Of a stretch of 61,723 nt of DNA, positions 35,317-42,835 are shown one piece after another. Below the pieces are notes generated by a model. It had not been told where the DNA came from and ran no database searches. It saw only the letters and a list, made by a program, of their open reading frames with translations. This DNA is from Anaerolineae bacterium. GTDB taxonomy: Bacteria; Chloroflexota; Anaerolineae; Aggregatilineales; Aggregatilineaceae. Position 1 is the first letter of the stretch; each line of letters opens with the position of its first letter. The stretch is taken from the NCBI GenBank assembly GCA_027494015.1, contig JAOSJP010000007.1, positions 1 to 61,723 of the forward strand. Reading direction: 5' to 3'. A program made the position numbers and the translations under genes.

Positions 35317-36085
35317 GCGCACGGCCCCCTCCTCGCGCCAGGCAACGCTCTCCGGCCTGGTTCGGCGACGCTTCATTCACTGCATGAGCGCGCGCGGGCA
35401 GTCCGCCGCTGAGCTGGTGCGCGAGATCGGGCTGCCGCCGCTGACACTATGCCACCTGATCGCCGGGCAGAATCTGCCTGCCATCCCGCTGGTGGCCTAC
35501 TATCGCATTGCCCGCTGGCTGCAAATGCCCTTGTGGAACGCGCTGCTGCTGGCCGGGGCAGGGCCAGACCTGGCAGCGCTGGTGCGCTTCGGCATGGAGA
35601 GGCAAGGCAGCCGGCCTTCCAGCACGGAGGATCAAGAGCAGGCAGCGCGTGTCATCGGGATCAGCGTGGCCGTCTTCCGGCGCGCGCTGCACGGCTACCC
35701 CAGCTTTCACCCCTCCATACAGACTTGCGACCGTCTCGCCAACTGGCTGGCCTGGATGGGCGTGAGCGCAGAAGATATTGCGCTGGCGGCGGGCATGGTC
35801 GTGCGCTACCGCGCCAACGGGCGCCGCCTGACGATCACGCAGCAGATGGCCCAGGCCGTCGCGCCGTATCCGTGTGCGTGTGACAGAGCCGGGTGCATGG
35901 TGCCCGCGCACATCCCCGCCGGCCCGCGCCGCCAGTGGCGCAGCGATGCCTGCCGCATGTGGGCCAAGCGCCACCAGTCCGCGCTCGCCCCAGTCTCCAC
36001 GGCGTCCGCGCGCCCCCTGCCCCACCTCCCGGAAGTCGTGCGTTTTATCAGGATAAACGAACGCGCGGTTCCCGTGCGTTTTTGA
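35294..36085 (+). CDS. HTH protein with C-terminal zinc-ribbon-like Cys cluster
   Basis: A 263-aa DNA-binding candidate. Residues about 17-75 (MSARGQSAAELVREIGLPPLTLCHLIAGQNLPAIPLVAYYRIARWLQMP, quoted by its key part) look like an XRE-type helix-turn-helix. A second XRE-like segment follows at about 100-160. The C-terminal part has CACDRAGCMVPAH and SDACRMWAKRH, which suggest a zinc ribbon of the SDACR type. The ATG lies inside the response-regulator gene (23-bp overlap), so translation is coupled. It sits next to the ParAB region and could regulate it or belong to the same module. The family is not recognised with certainty. Confidence 0.6.
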   Translation: MPAAATAERTAPSSRQATLSGLVRRRFIHCMSARGQSAAELVREIGLPPLTLCHLIAGQNLPAIPLVAYYRIARWLQMPLWNALLLAGAGPDLAALVRFGMERQGSRPSSTEDQEQAARVIGISVAVFRRALHGYPSFHPSIQTCDRLANWLAWMGVSAEDIALAAGMVVRYRANGRRLTITQQMAQAVAPYPCACDRAGCMVPAHIPAGPRRQWRSDACRMWAKRHQSALAPVSTASARPLPHLPEVVRFIRINERAVPVRF

Positions 36086-36370
36086 GGAATCCTTCCACGT
36101 CTGTCGCCTTCCGATCAGCGGGGTAGGGCAGGTGTAGACTCATGCGCGCGAATCGGGCAGCAGCCCCCTACCCTGGGGGTTGTTGGTGATTGGTTATTGG
36201 TTGTTGGTCAGCAGTCAGCAGTCAGCAGTCAGCCATCAGCGGGCCGAACAGCAAGACTTCCGAAGTTTTGGGAAACTTCGGAAGTCTGATCGCGCACTCC
36301 CTCAGCGCGCCATCTCCATCTGACTGATCACCGAAAACCGATCACTGATCACTGACCACTGCCACCCAAC

Positions 36371-36386
36371 GTTGCCCCGGGGCAAC
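36371..36386. promoter_or_regulatory. 16-bp perfect palindrome, candidate parS site 1
   Basis: GTTGCCCCGGGGCAAC is a perfect inverted repeat 356 bp downstream of parB (which reads leftward). A second identical copy lies 191 bp further. ParB-binding centromeres are usually palindromic and often lie next to parAB. Not the chromosomal parS consensus (TGTTTCACGTGAAACA), so it would be a plasmid-type site. Confidence 0.4.
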
Positions 36387-36561
36387 ATAGCGCGGAAGCT
36401 GTCAGCCGTCAGCCGTCAGCTCAGCAGTCAGCCATCAGCGGGCCGAACAGGGAGACTTCCGAAGTTTTGGAAGACTTCGGAAGTCTGATCGCGCACGCGC
36501 CGCACAGTATCTCTGACTGATCACCGACAACCGATCACTGATCACTGACCACTCCCCCAAC

Positions 36562-36577
36562 GTTGCCCCGGGGCAAC
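36562..36577. promoter_or_regulatory. 16-bp perfect palindrome, candidate parS site 2
   Basis: A second identical GTTGCCCCGGGGCAAC, 165 bp beyond the parB stop. The flanks (AAC before, ATAGCGC after) match copy 1, as expected of a tandem centromere. Confidence 0.4.
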
Positions 36578-36741
36578 ATAGCGCAGGAGCCGTCAGCCGT
36601 CAGTAGTCAGCGGGCTGAACAGCAAGACTTCCGAAGTCTTCTGAAAACTTCGGAAGTCTGATCGCAGACGCGCCGCACAGTATCTCTACCGATCACCGAC
36701 AACCGATCACTGATCACCAATAACCAACAACCAACAACCAA

Positions 36742-37971
36742 TCACCCCCCTTCCGGCACCTGCCGCTCGACGATCTCCAACAGCCGGCGCAGCGCCGCCA
36801 CCTGCCGGCGCACGTCGTCCGGCTTCTGGCGCTTGAGCCACTGGTCGGCCACCAGCGACAGGTCGGCCTGCGAGAACTGCCGCGCCAGCGCCGGCCAGCG
36901 ATTCGCCACGCGCTCCGACACCGTCTCGGTGAACTCCTCCGCGCCCGCGCGCGACGGGGCGTCGCCGCCCAGCAGCGCGGCCAGGTTCGGCGACTCGACC
37001 AACTGCCTGACGCGCTCAGCGGACAGATCGCGGACGACGATGAAGCGCACCAACTGCACCTGCAACGCCTCGTCTTCGACCTTCAGCACGTAGCGCAGCC
37101 GCTTCTCTTCCAGGCGGTAGCGGTCGGCCAGCTCCCACACGGAGTCCGGCAGGCGCAGCAGCGCCTGCACCCGGCTGAACTGCGAGCGCTGCACGCTGCC
37201 CAGGGCGGCGCGCAGCGCTTCGCCCTCGCCGCGCGGCACGCGGTACTCCAACGCCTGGCGGTACCAGTCGTTGGGGATGGCGCGCGTGTAGTCGGGGTGA
37301 ATGTCGTACAGGTCGAGCAGCAGCGTCGCCAACTGGCGGGCCAGGGCCATCGCCGACAGCCCTTCGCGGCTGGTGTTCTCCGCCGCCTGTCGCCAGGGAC
37401 TCGCCTGGGGGACGACGATGCACTGAATCTGGTCGAAGCCGTTGGCGACCCACATATTCAGCCAGTGATGCGCCCAGTAGCGGCGCTCGCCCGTCTCGAT
37501 GCGGTAGTAGCTGCCCCCATCCATCTCCACGACGGTGATCGGGCTGACCTGCCCGCCGTGCCGGATCGTCGCGGCGGTGGCCACAATCGCGCGCAGCATC
37601 TCTTCTTCGGGGCCGGACGTGCCGGGCGGATCGGCGTCGAAGACCTCTTCAGTCCGGTCGTCCGGGTCGCGGTTGAGCAGCGCCGCCCAGTCCGGGCGCG
37701 GGCGACCCCGCCGCGACGCCTCTTCGGCGACCAGCGCCTCCCAGCGTTCGAGGGCCTGGCGCGCGTTGATGTGCCCGGCGCTGAACTCAGAGCGGATCGC
37801 CTCTGGCAGCACGCGGCGCGGCTGAGCCGGGTCGGGGCGAATGCGCTCCAGCACGATGGTGACGACGCGCAGTCCCTTGCCGGCGATGTCGGGGGCGGCC
37901 TCGGCGATCCCGTCCAGGCTGCCCAGTTCTTCGAGCAGGGCGCGCGTGCCTTGTGAGCGGCGTTTTGTCAT
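36742..37971 (-). CDS. parB: ParB-like partition protein
   Basis: A 409-aa ParB/Spo0J-type protein. The N-terminal ParB domain has IRPDPAQPRR (about 44-53) and IETGERRYWAHHWL (about 164-177), matching the family's conserved QPR and GERR motifs that bind CTP and close the clamp. A helical central part and a C-terminal coiled region follow. It lies 5 bp downstream of parA on the same strand, so the pair is an operon. Partner sites may be the two 16-bp palindromes beyond its stop. The insertion between QPR and GERR (about 100 residues, Glu/Arg-rich) is longer than usual, which points to a plasmid- or phage-type member. Confidence 0.8.
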   Translation of the reverse strand: MTKRRSQGTRALLEELGSLDGIAEAAPDIAGKGLRVVTIVLERIRPDPAQPRRVLPEAIRSEFSAGHINARQALERWEALVAEEASRRGRPRPDWAALLNRDPDDRTEEVFDADPPGTSGPEEEMLRAIVATAATIRHGGQVSPITVVEMDGGSYYRIETGERRYWAHHWLNMWVANGFDQIQCIVVPQASPWRQAAENTSREGLSAMALARQLATLLLDLYDIHPDYTRAIPNDWYRQALEYRVPRGEGEALRAALGSVQRSQFSRVQALLRLPDSVWELADRYRLEEKRLRYVLKVEDEALQVQLVRFIVVRDLSAERVRQLVESPNLAALLGGDAPSRAGAEEFTETVSERVANRWPALARQFSQADLSLVADQWLKRQKPDDVRRQVAALRRLLEIVERQVPEGG

Positions 37972-37976
37972 AGTCG

Positions 37977-38798
37977 TCAGGCTCCTGCGGGCTTCATCAC
38001 CCGCTCGACCAGCTCGCGCACGAACATCATATAGGCACGGGCCGCGCTCGACTGGTCATCGTACATGAAGATGGACTCGCACGCATCGTGCGCGTAGGAA
38101 ATGGCCACGTTGGTGGGGATCGGCGTCTCGAACAGGCGCGGCCCGTAGAAAGTGTGCTCTCCGTAAAGGGCCAGGTTCTCGCGCTCCAGGGTGATGCGCT
38201 GGTCGTACTTGACCGGCAGGATGCCGGTCAGCCGCACGGGGATCTCCCAGGTCTGCTGCACCTCTTTGATCTTCTCGACAATAGCCTGCAGACCAATCGT
38301 CTCCAGAAAGCGCAGCTCCACAGGGATGACGATGTCCGTCGCGGCGACCATGGCCAGCGTCGTCAGGCGCGAGAACGAGGGCATGGTGTCAATCACCACC
38401 CAGTCGTAGCGGTCGGCCACGCTGCGCAGGGCGTGGCGCAGCCGCACGGCGAAACCGTGATCTTCCGCCAGGCGCGTGTTGACTCCGTCCAGCGCGGGCG
38501 ACCCCGGCACCACGTGCAAATCCTCGTCCCACGTCGTGGGGACGATCAACTGCTGCAAGACCGCGCCCGCCCGTTCCGGCCTGGCGACCAGCACCTCGCC
38601 CAGGCTTTCGGCGCGGCTCCAGTCGCGGCGACCGGTAGTCAGCAGGGTGGCGTGCGCCTGGGAGTCGGTGTCAATGAGCAGGACGCGGCAGGGCAGGTCG
38701 TTGTGCCGCAGCAGCATCACCAGCCCATGCGCCAGGCTGACCGCCGTGGTGGTCTTGCCGACCCCGCCCTTGTTGTTCGTCAGACAAATACTGCGCAT
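37977..38798 (-). CDS. parA: ParA-family partition ATPase
   Basis: A 273-aa deviant-Walker ATPase that segregates DNA by forming gradients over the nucleoid. The Walker A motif NNKGGVGKTT (residues 8-17) includes the signature Lys. LLIDTDSQAH is the Walker A'-type segment with Asp, and DWVVIDTMPS corresponds to Walker B. It starts 5 bp before parB, with GGGAGA 8 bp upstream of its ATG. No N-terminal HTH is present, so it is of type Ib or chromosomal-like. An AT-rich patch at 38976-39035 may hold the promoter, but no clean hexamers could be named. Confidence 0.88.
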   Translation of the reverse strand: MRSICLTNNKGGVGKTTTAVSLAHGLVMLLRHNDLPCRVLLIDTDSQAHATLLTTGRRDWSRAESLGEVLVARPERAGAVLQQLIVPTTWDEDLHVVPGSPALDGVNTRLAEDHGFAVRLRHALRSVADRYDWVVIDTMPSFSRLTTLAMVAATDIVIPVELRFLETIGLQAIVEKIKEVQQTWEIPVRLTGILPVKYDQRITLERENLALYGEHTFYGPRLFETPIPTNVAISYAHDACESIFMYDDQSSAARAYMMFVRELVERVMKPAGA

Positions 38799-38845
38799 GA
38801 GCCAGTCTCCCTGGGAAAGCCGTCGGCGGCTGGGCGCTGCAATTC

Positions 38846-38923
38846 AGACTTCCGAGGTTCTGGAGGCTTCGGAAGTCTCGCATCGAACCACCTACGCCGG
38901 GGGCGTATTGCAATACGCCCCTA
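38846..38923. repeat. R2 palindrome and R1-variant palindrome
   Basis: A degenerate R2 copy (38846-38878) and an R1 variant with a GCGTATTGCAATACGC core (38900-38923), upstream of parA. Confidence 0.65.
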
Positions 38924-39039
38924 CGGAATACGAGTAAACGCCGCCCCGCGCCGTCACCCAAGCCCCCTCGTCCTTAGCAACTATTAGTAACAACCTGCGT
39001 CATAAATTTTTGATGTTATGTCATCAGAATAGGGCACAT

Positions 39040-39579
39040 TTAGCCCCTGTCGTCCTCCACCCCCGCCAGATACCAGGCTGCCCCCAGTTCCAGCAGACGG
39101 TGCACGTGGATCGTCTTGCGCATACTCAGCCCAAAGCGCAGGCTCATCTCGATCAGCGCGTCCCACAACGGCTGATCCACATAGAGCGTCGTGCGCTGCT
39201 GTTCGTTCGCCTGGAGGTTCAGGTCGCGCAGCGGAGTGACAACCGGACGGCTTACCAGCTCGCGCAGTCCCAAAATACCGCTGAGCGACACCGCCCCGGC
39301 GGGCAGCCGCAGATCGTCGCCCAGCAGGCCGTGCAGATCGCCCACCATCTGCAACGCGGCCTCGTTGTACAGGTCGGACGCGCTGACGGCGTGATCGGCG
39401 CGGCGGGCGCGCTGGCGGGCCAGCGCCGTCATGCGCTGGTGAATGTGGCGGGCGATGTGCCCGGTGACGGCCACACGGTTTTTGGGCGGGCGTCCGGGGC
39501 GACCGGACGGAGGCCCTCCTTGCCGCCCGCGAACCAGTTCCATCAGGCGGCGAAAACTGCCATCGTGCTCAGCCAACAT
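39040..39579 (-). CDS. Putative DNA-binding protein of the partition module
   Basis: A 179-aa protein of unrecognised family. Near the N-terminus GRPGRPPKNR resembles an AT-hook. The C-terminal 50 residues (RTTLYVDQPLWDALIEMSLRFGLSMRKTIHVHRLLELG, quoted by key segment RTTLYVDQPLWDAL) could be a ribbon-helix-helix fold, suggesting a small DNA-binding factor. It lies on the same strand as, and 241 bp upstream of, parA, and 41 bp downstream of the AAA ATPase gene. Its location fits a plasmid accessory or copy-control gene, but this is inferred from position only. Confidence 0.55.
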   Translation of the reverse strand: MLAEHDGSFRRLMELVRGRQGGPPSGRPGRPPKNRVAVTGHIARHIHQRMTALARQRARRADHAVSASDLYNEAALQMVGDLHGLLGDDLRLPAGAVSLSGILGLRELVSRPVVTPLRDLNLQANEQQRTTLYVDQPLWDALIEMSLRFGLSMRKTIHVHRLLELGAAWYLAGVEDDRG

Positions 39580-39620
39580 TCACGCCCCACTTTCGCCCCA
39601 GCCGGCGCGCTGCGCCCCGA

Positions 39621-40514
39621 TCACTCGATCTCATCGCGCAGCCGGGCCGCGTCCAGCGCCGCCGCCGAAATGCGCTCCATGCCGAACTCGACGATGTACC
39701 ACAGGGCCGCGCCGGCCAGCTTGACCGCCTTACGCGGATACCCCTTTGACAAATCATACAACAGGTCCCTCGCGTCGGGCATAAAGAGCGGTATCTTGCA
39801 GCCGGCGCGGTTCAGGCGAAAGTTGATCAGCTCGGCGGTCTCCGCCGGGGTGAACGGCTCCAGCGTCGAGCGGGCGGCCACGCGGTCGTTCAGATCGGGC
39901 GCGTTGTGCAGGTTGAGGCGCAGTTCTTCCTTGCCAATGAGCACCACCTGCAGCGGCACCAGCCCGCCCGCGTTGAAATTGAACAGTTCGCGGATGATGT
40001 CAAGCTGGCGGCGCACCAGCGTTTGCGCCTCGTCTATCATCACGATGCAGTTGCGCCCGGTGCCCAGGATGTCCATGACCATGCTGCGCAGGTCGTCCAT
40101 CAGGCCGTCGTTGGTGCGCTTGCCTGTCTTGCCGCCCAACTCCTGGATCATACGCCGCTGTAGCTCGCGCGTGCCGGGGTGCGGCGGGTCGGGGATGTAG
40201 GCCACGACCGACGGCTCGCGGACATCGCCGGCAGTGTACGAGTTATAGATATAGCGAGCCAGCATGGTCTTGCCGGTCCCGTAGTCGCCAATGATCACGC
40301 TCAGCCCCTGGCGCTGGTCAATGGCGAAGGTGGTCTTGGCCAGCGTGCGCGCCGTGACCCCGGCCACGTACAGGTAATCCGGGTTCGGCGACAGCGAGAA
40401 CGGAAACGTGTACATGCCGAACATGCGCTGCAAGTCTTCCAGGCGGCGCTGTGTCACCGTCGGATCGGGTCGGTACGAGGGCGCAGCGAGTCTGGGCGCG
40501 AGTTTCGAGGTCAT
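39621..40514 (-). CDS. AAA ATPase, ExeA/TniB-like
   Basis: A 297-aa AAA ATPase of the AAA_22 type. Walker A is GDYGTGKTML (about 76-85) and Walker B NCIVMIDEAQ (about 153-162). The N-terminal FPFSLSPNPDYLYVAG is the usual start of ExeA-like proteins, and a C-terminal winged-helix-like part is present. Members act with transposition, secretion (ExeA) or replication-like loading, often as helper ATPases with a DNA-binding partner. Here it neighbours partition genes and a Rep-like gene, so helicase-loader or initiation support is a reasonable guess. The start ATG 40514 was chosen over a 177-bp longer frame that runs into repeats. Confidence 0.8.
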   Translation of the reverse strand: MTSKLAPRLAAPSYRPDPTVTQRRLEDLQRMFGMYTFPFSLSPNPDYLYVAGVTARTLAKTTFAIDQRQGLSVIIGDYGTGKTMLARYIYNSYTAGDVREPSVVAYIPDPPHPGTRELQRRMIQELGGKTGKRTNDGLMDDLRSMVMDILGTGRNCIVMIDEAQTLVRRQLDIIRELFNFNAGGLVPLQVVLIGKEELRLNLHNAPDLNDRVAARSTLEPFTPAETAELINFRLNRAGCKIPLFMPDARDLLYDLSKGYPRKAVKLAGAALWYIVEFGMERISAAALDAARLRDEIE

Positions 40515-40734
40515 CGTCAATCGGCGCGGAGTTCCTCTGTGCCTGAGAGAAGCCGTTTGAAAAGCCGTGTGCCTGACTTCTCCCCCATCCCCGGCCCCTT
40601 CCCCCTTTGCGGGGGAAGGGTGAAAAGCTCGTCTGCTAAGCCCCTCCCTCCTTGTGGGGAGGGGTTCGGGGTGAGGAAAACCCTCTCTCAACCGGCCCCT
40701 GAGGGAAAAAGCGCCATTCCCCCTTTCTATTCTC

Positions 40735-40763
40735 TTGCAAAATTAGAACAACTGTGCTAGACT
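40735..40763 (+). promoter_or_regulatory. Putative promoter in candidate origin region
   Basis: TTGCAA (40735-40740), a 17-bp spacer and TAGACT (40758-40763). It reads toward the Rep-like gene but lies 600 bp upstream, so it could drive a small RNA or a primer transcript. Confidence 0.35.
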
Positions 40764-41111
40764 GCAAGATAGCACCGGCGGGTGCGCGCACGGGCTGTCA
40801 GGCCGCCGAAAGGCCCCATCCCTCGGCCCCTTCTTTTGGTCAGACCAGGGAAGGGGAGCGTGCTGTGCCAGAGGCCCTCCTCAAGCCATGAGGGAAAAGG
40901 GGACATTCAGCGAATTTTTCTGAACGTCTCCAGGACAGCCATCCGTGCACCCGCTTACTTCTCTGCCTGCCAGTTGACAAAAACTATACCACACTTCTGC
41001 AAGATGCTGAAATCCTTCACGCCCGAACCGCGCCATGAATCGAAATGCCCCTCAACGCACATGTGGGGAGTCAGAAAAAGTGTAAAAGCCGTGTTATCAG
41101 CACCGCATTTG

Positions 41112-41140
41112 TTGACTCGGATGAGCATCAGTGATACTAT
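41112..41140 (+). promoter_or_regulatory. Promoter of the Rep-like gene
   Basis: TTGACT (41112-41117), a 17-bp spacer and TACTAT (41135-41140). The resulting 5' leader to 41363 would be about 215 nt, long enough for regulation; no known riboswitch was recognised. Confidence 0.55.
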
Positions 41141-41362
41141 TGCAACATCGTAGGGGGCTAGACTCCTGTCTGGCAGCAGGATGCACCCTCTGGATGGCAG
41201 CGCGGCGCGCGCAGCCGGGCACAAGACCCTTTGTGAGCCTTTGTTGCTGGCCACGAACTCTCTTACTGCTCTCGCCCGGATTGTCTGCGTCTTCGCCGTG
41301 AGGGACACTCTGCCCGCCGCGCGCGGCAGATGTTCCTGGCACCACCTCAAGGGGGTTGTCGG

Positions 41363-42316
41363 ATGTCTGAGGCCACGCCGCCAACCGGGGACAGCGTGCT
41401 AGAGCTGTCCAAAGCCTATTCCACGCCCTACAGCGCCGTGCTGCGCGACGATGTGGTGATGGGCGTCCCCCGTTACTTCCTCGAACGCTGGCTGCCTTTG
41501 CTGGGGCCAGACGCCGCCACCCTGATCAACACCCTGCGCCAGCTTGACTACCGCAGCCCCGACGACACCATCACCATCAGCGGGGAGGCGCTCGCCCGCC
41601 AGGCGGCCATGTCGCGCCGCCACCTCTACACCTGCCTGGACGCGCCCTGGGTCTCGGCCTTCGTCCGCGTGCAGACCGGGCAGCGCCGCCAGGCGAAGAA
41701 AGGGACGATCATCCAGGAGACGAACCGCTACGCTGTGCGTATGGATGATCCTCTGGTGCCGGCGGACGCGGAGCACCTGTGCGACCTACTGCCGGCGCTC
41801 GACCCATCGCCCATCGCTGCCGCCCGTCAGGCGCTGAGCATGGAGCCGCGCCAGCTTTGGGCCGCCTCCCCCCGCGACCCTGCGCCGCGCTTCCCCAATG
41901 GGCAGGCGATCACCGCCCGCCAGGTCTTGCAGCGCGCCTTTCAGGGCTGGCGCGCCCCCGACCGGGAAGCCCAGCAGGAATGGGCGGAGGTCGCCGAGGC
42001 GTTGCACCGGCACCTGACCCTGGTGCGCGAGGACGGGCGCACCAGCAAAGTGATCGTCCCGCAGTATTTCCGGGCGCGCTGGTGGGCGCGGCTGGGGCAC
42101 GACCTGGCCTGGGCTTATCTGTGGCTGCGCGGCACGGTTTACGACAACCCCGCCGAAGGTCAGCGGCGCGATACGTGCTGGCTGCCCGCGCTCGACGCCC
42201 TGCTGACCGCCATCGGACGCCCCCGCGAATGGTGGCGGCGCAACGTCGAGAACGCCCCTGCGTCCGGCGAGTCCGGCGAAGACTGGGCGCTGACCGACTT
42301 CTTCTGCCCAGCTTGA
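41363..42316 (+). CDS. Rep-like winged-helix protein (possibly frameshifted)
   Basis: A 317-aa protein with a winged-helix-like N-terminal region (about residues 35-115: ITISGEALARQAAMSRRHLYTCLDAPWV is a plausible recognition helix) and a Trp-rich C-terminal half. I do not recognise a named family. The setting next to parAB, an AAA ATPase and a DnaA-N protein suggests a plasmid-type replication initiator. The frame ends at TGA 42314-42316, but the +1 frame remains open and protein-like from about 42305 (FRVALDIPVAPEDRALYDTLLRTW). An extra base near 42304 could therefore have split one longer gene. A good promoter lies at 41112-41140. Confidence 0.55.
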   Translation: MSEATPPTGDSVLELSKAYSTPYSAVLRDDVVMGVPRYFLERWLPLLGPDAATLINTLRQLDYRSPDDTITISGEALARQAAMSRRHLYTCLDAPWVSAFVRVQTGQRRQAKKGTIIQETNRYAVRMDDPLVPADAEHLCDLLPALDPSPIAAARQALSMEPRQLWAASPRDPAPRFPNGQAITARQVLQRAFQGWRAPDREAQQEWAEVAEALHRHLTLVREDGRTSKVIVPQYFRARWWARLGHDLAWAYLWLRGTVYDNPAEGQRRDTCWLPALDALLTAIGRPREWWRRNVENAPASGESGEDWALTDFFCPA

Positions 42317-42371
42317 GACGCAGAAGGGCCGCGATCCGTCTCACCCGCAGCGGGTCGCGCGTCAGTTCCGC

Positions 42372-42827
42372 GTGGCGCTGGATATTCCGGTCGCGCCGGA
42401 AGACCGCGCGCTCTATGACACGCTGCTGCGCACGTGGCCAGCGCAGGGCATCGTCCTGGACGAGCACGCGCCCAACGATGGCGTCGCCCGGCCCAGCCCG
42501 GCCCCGTCCGCCACACCTGCGCACACCGGCGAAGAGGGGGTGCGCCACACCCGTGCACACCGGAGCGCACAGAGTCCGCCACAACCGGACACACCGGGAA
42601 TCAGGGGGTCTGCCGCATCTGCGCACACCGGCGAAGAGGGGGTGCGCCACATCCGTGCACAGGGGTCTGGCACATCCGTGCACAGGAGTTCTGAGAATCG
42701 AGCCAAAGCATCTTCCAGAAAAAAACAGCATCCTCCAACAGCAGCAAGCATCCCGCGCCCGCCAGCCCGCCAGCGCAAGCCGAGGCAGACGCGGCGAGTG
42801 CTGCTGCTGCGGATTTTTCAGAGATAG
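42372..42827 (+). CDS. Possible continuation of Rep-like gene, repeat-rich
   Basis: An open frame beginning at GTG 42372, but probably in continuity with the preceding gene from about 42305. The first 45 residues look like a folded domain (VALDIPVAPEDRALYDTLLRTWPAQG). The following part is encoded by 33-bp direct repeats giving AHTGEEGVRH twice, 34 residues apart, and ends in a basic Gln/Arg-rich tail. The repeats may serve as DNA-level iterons rather than protein sequence. Coding status is uncertain. Confidence 0.4.
   Translation: MALDIPVAPEDRALYDTLLRTWPAQGIVLDEHAPNDGVARPSPAPSATPAHTGEEGVRHTRAHRSAQSPPQPDTPGIRGSAASAHTGEEGVRHIRAQGSGTSVHRSSENRAKASSRKKQHPPTAASIPRPPARQRKPRQTRRVLLLRIFQR
42517..42684. 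repeat. Iteron-like direct repeats
   Basis: CTGCGCACACCGGCGAAGAG and following bases form an identical 33-bp repeat at 42517-42549 and 42619-42651 (102 bp apart). CCGTGCACA occurs at 42551-42559, 42653-42661 and 42676-42684. It differs from the TTATCCACA DnaA box at several positions but has the same length and ACA end. Such arrays within or behind a rep gene are typical of iteron-type origins. Confidence 0.45.
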
Positions 42828-42835
42828 ACGCTCCA

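Larger units (their letters stand above)
36241..36740. repeat. Three imperfect tandem units containing R2, heptads and a palindrome
   Basis: Three units begin at about 36241, 36440 and 36611. Each opens with gggccgaacag (or ggctgaacag), then an R2 palindrome (36254-36287, 36453-36486, 36625-36659), a gtctgatcgc spacer, cgatcactgatcact heptads and, in units 1 and 2, the 16-bp palindrome of the next features. Units end with cagtcag/ccatcag heptads. The stretch 36086-36240 also carries R4 heptads. No CRISPR-like spacers: the repeats are adjacent and of unequal length. Confidence 0.7.
40515..41362. other. Divergent intergenic region, candidate origin
   Basis: 848 bp without a convincing gene, between the leftward AAA-ATPase gene and the rightward Rep-like gene. 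It contains R3-like GC hairpins at 40578-40680 and is otherwise more AT-rich than its surroundings (40690-41150). Two promoter-like pairs lie here (separate features). A TTGACA-type hexamer is also present at 40975. A divergent, AT-rich region next to a Rep gene is where a plasmid origin would be expected, but no DnaA-box array is visible. Confidence 0.4.

Noticed and set aside
36241..36740. CRISPR array
   Set aside because: Repeats are three unequal 130-200 bp units with internal palindromes; there are no uniform spacers, leader or cas genes.
40782..41153. Small plus-strand ORF in the candidate origin region (123 codons)
   Set aside because: It spans repeat-derived sequence, lacks a ribosome site and has no protein-like pattern. 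A minus-strand frame here (40955-41350) was rejected for the same reasons.
41141..41362. Riboswitch in the Rep-like leader
   Set aside because: The leader is long enough, but no known aptamer core or paired terminator/antiterminator was visible by eye.
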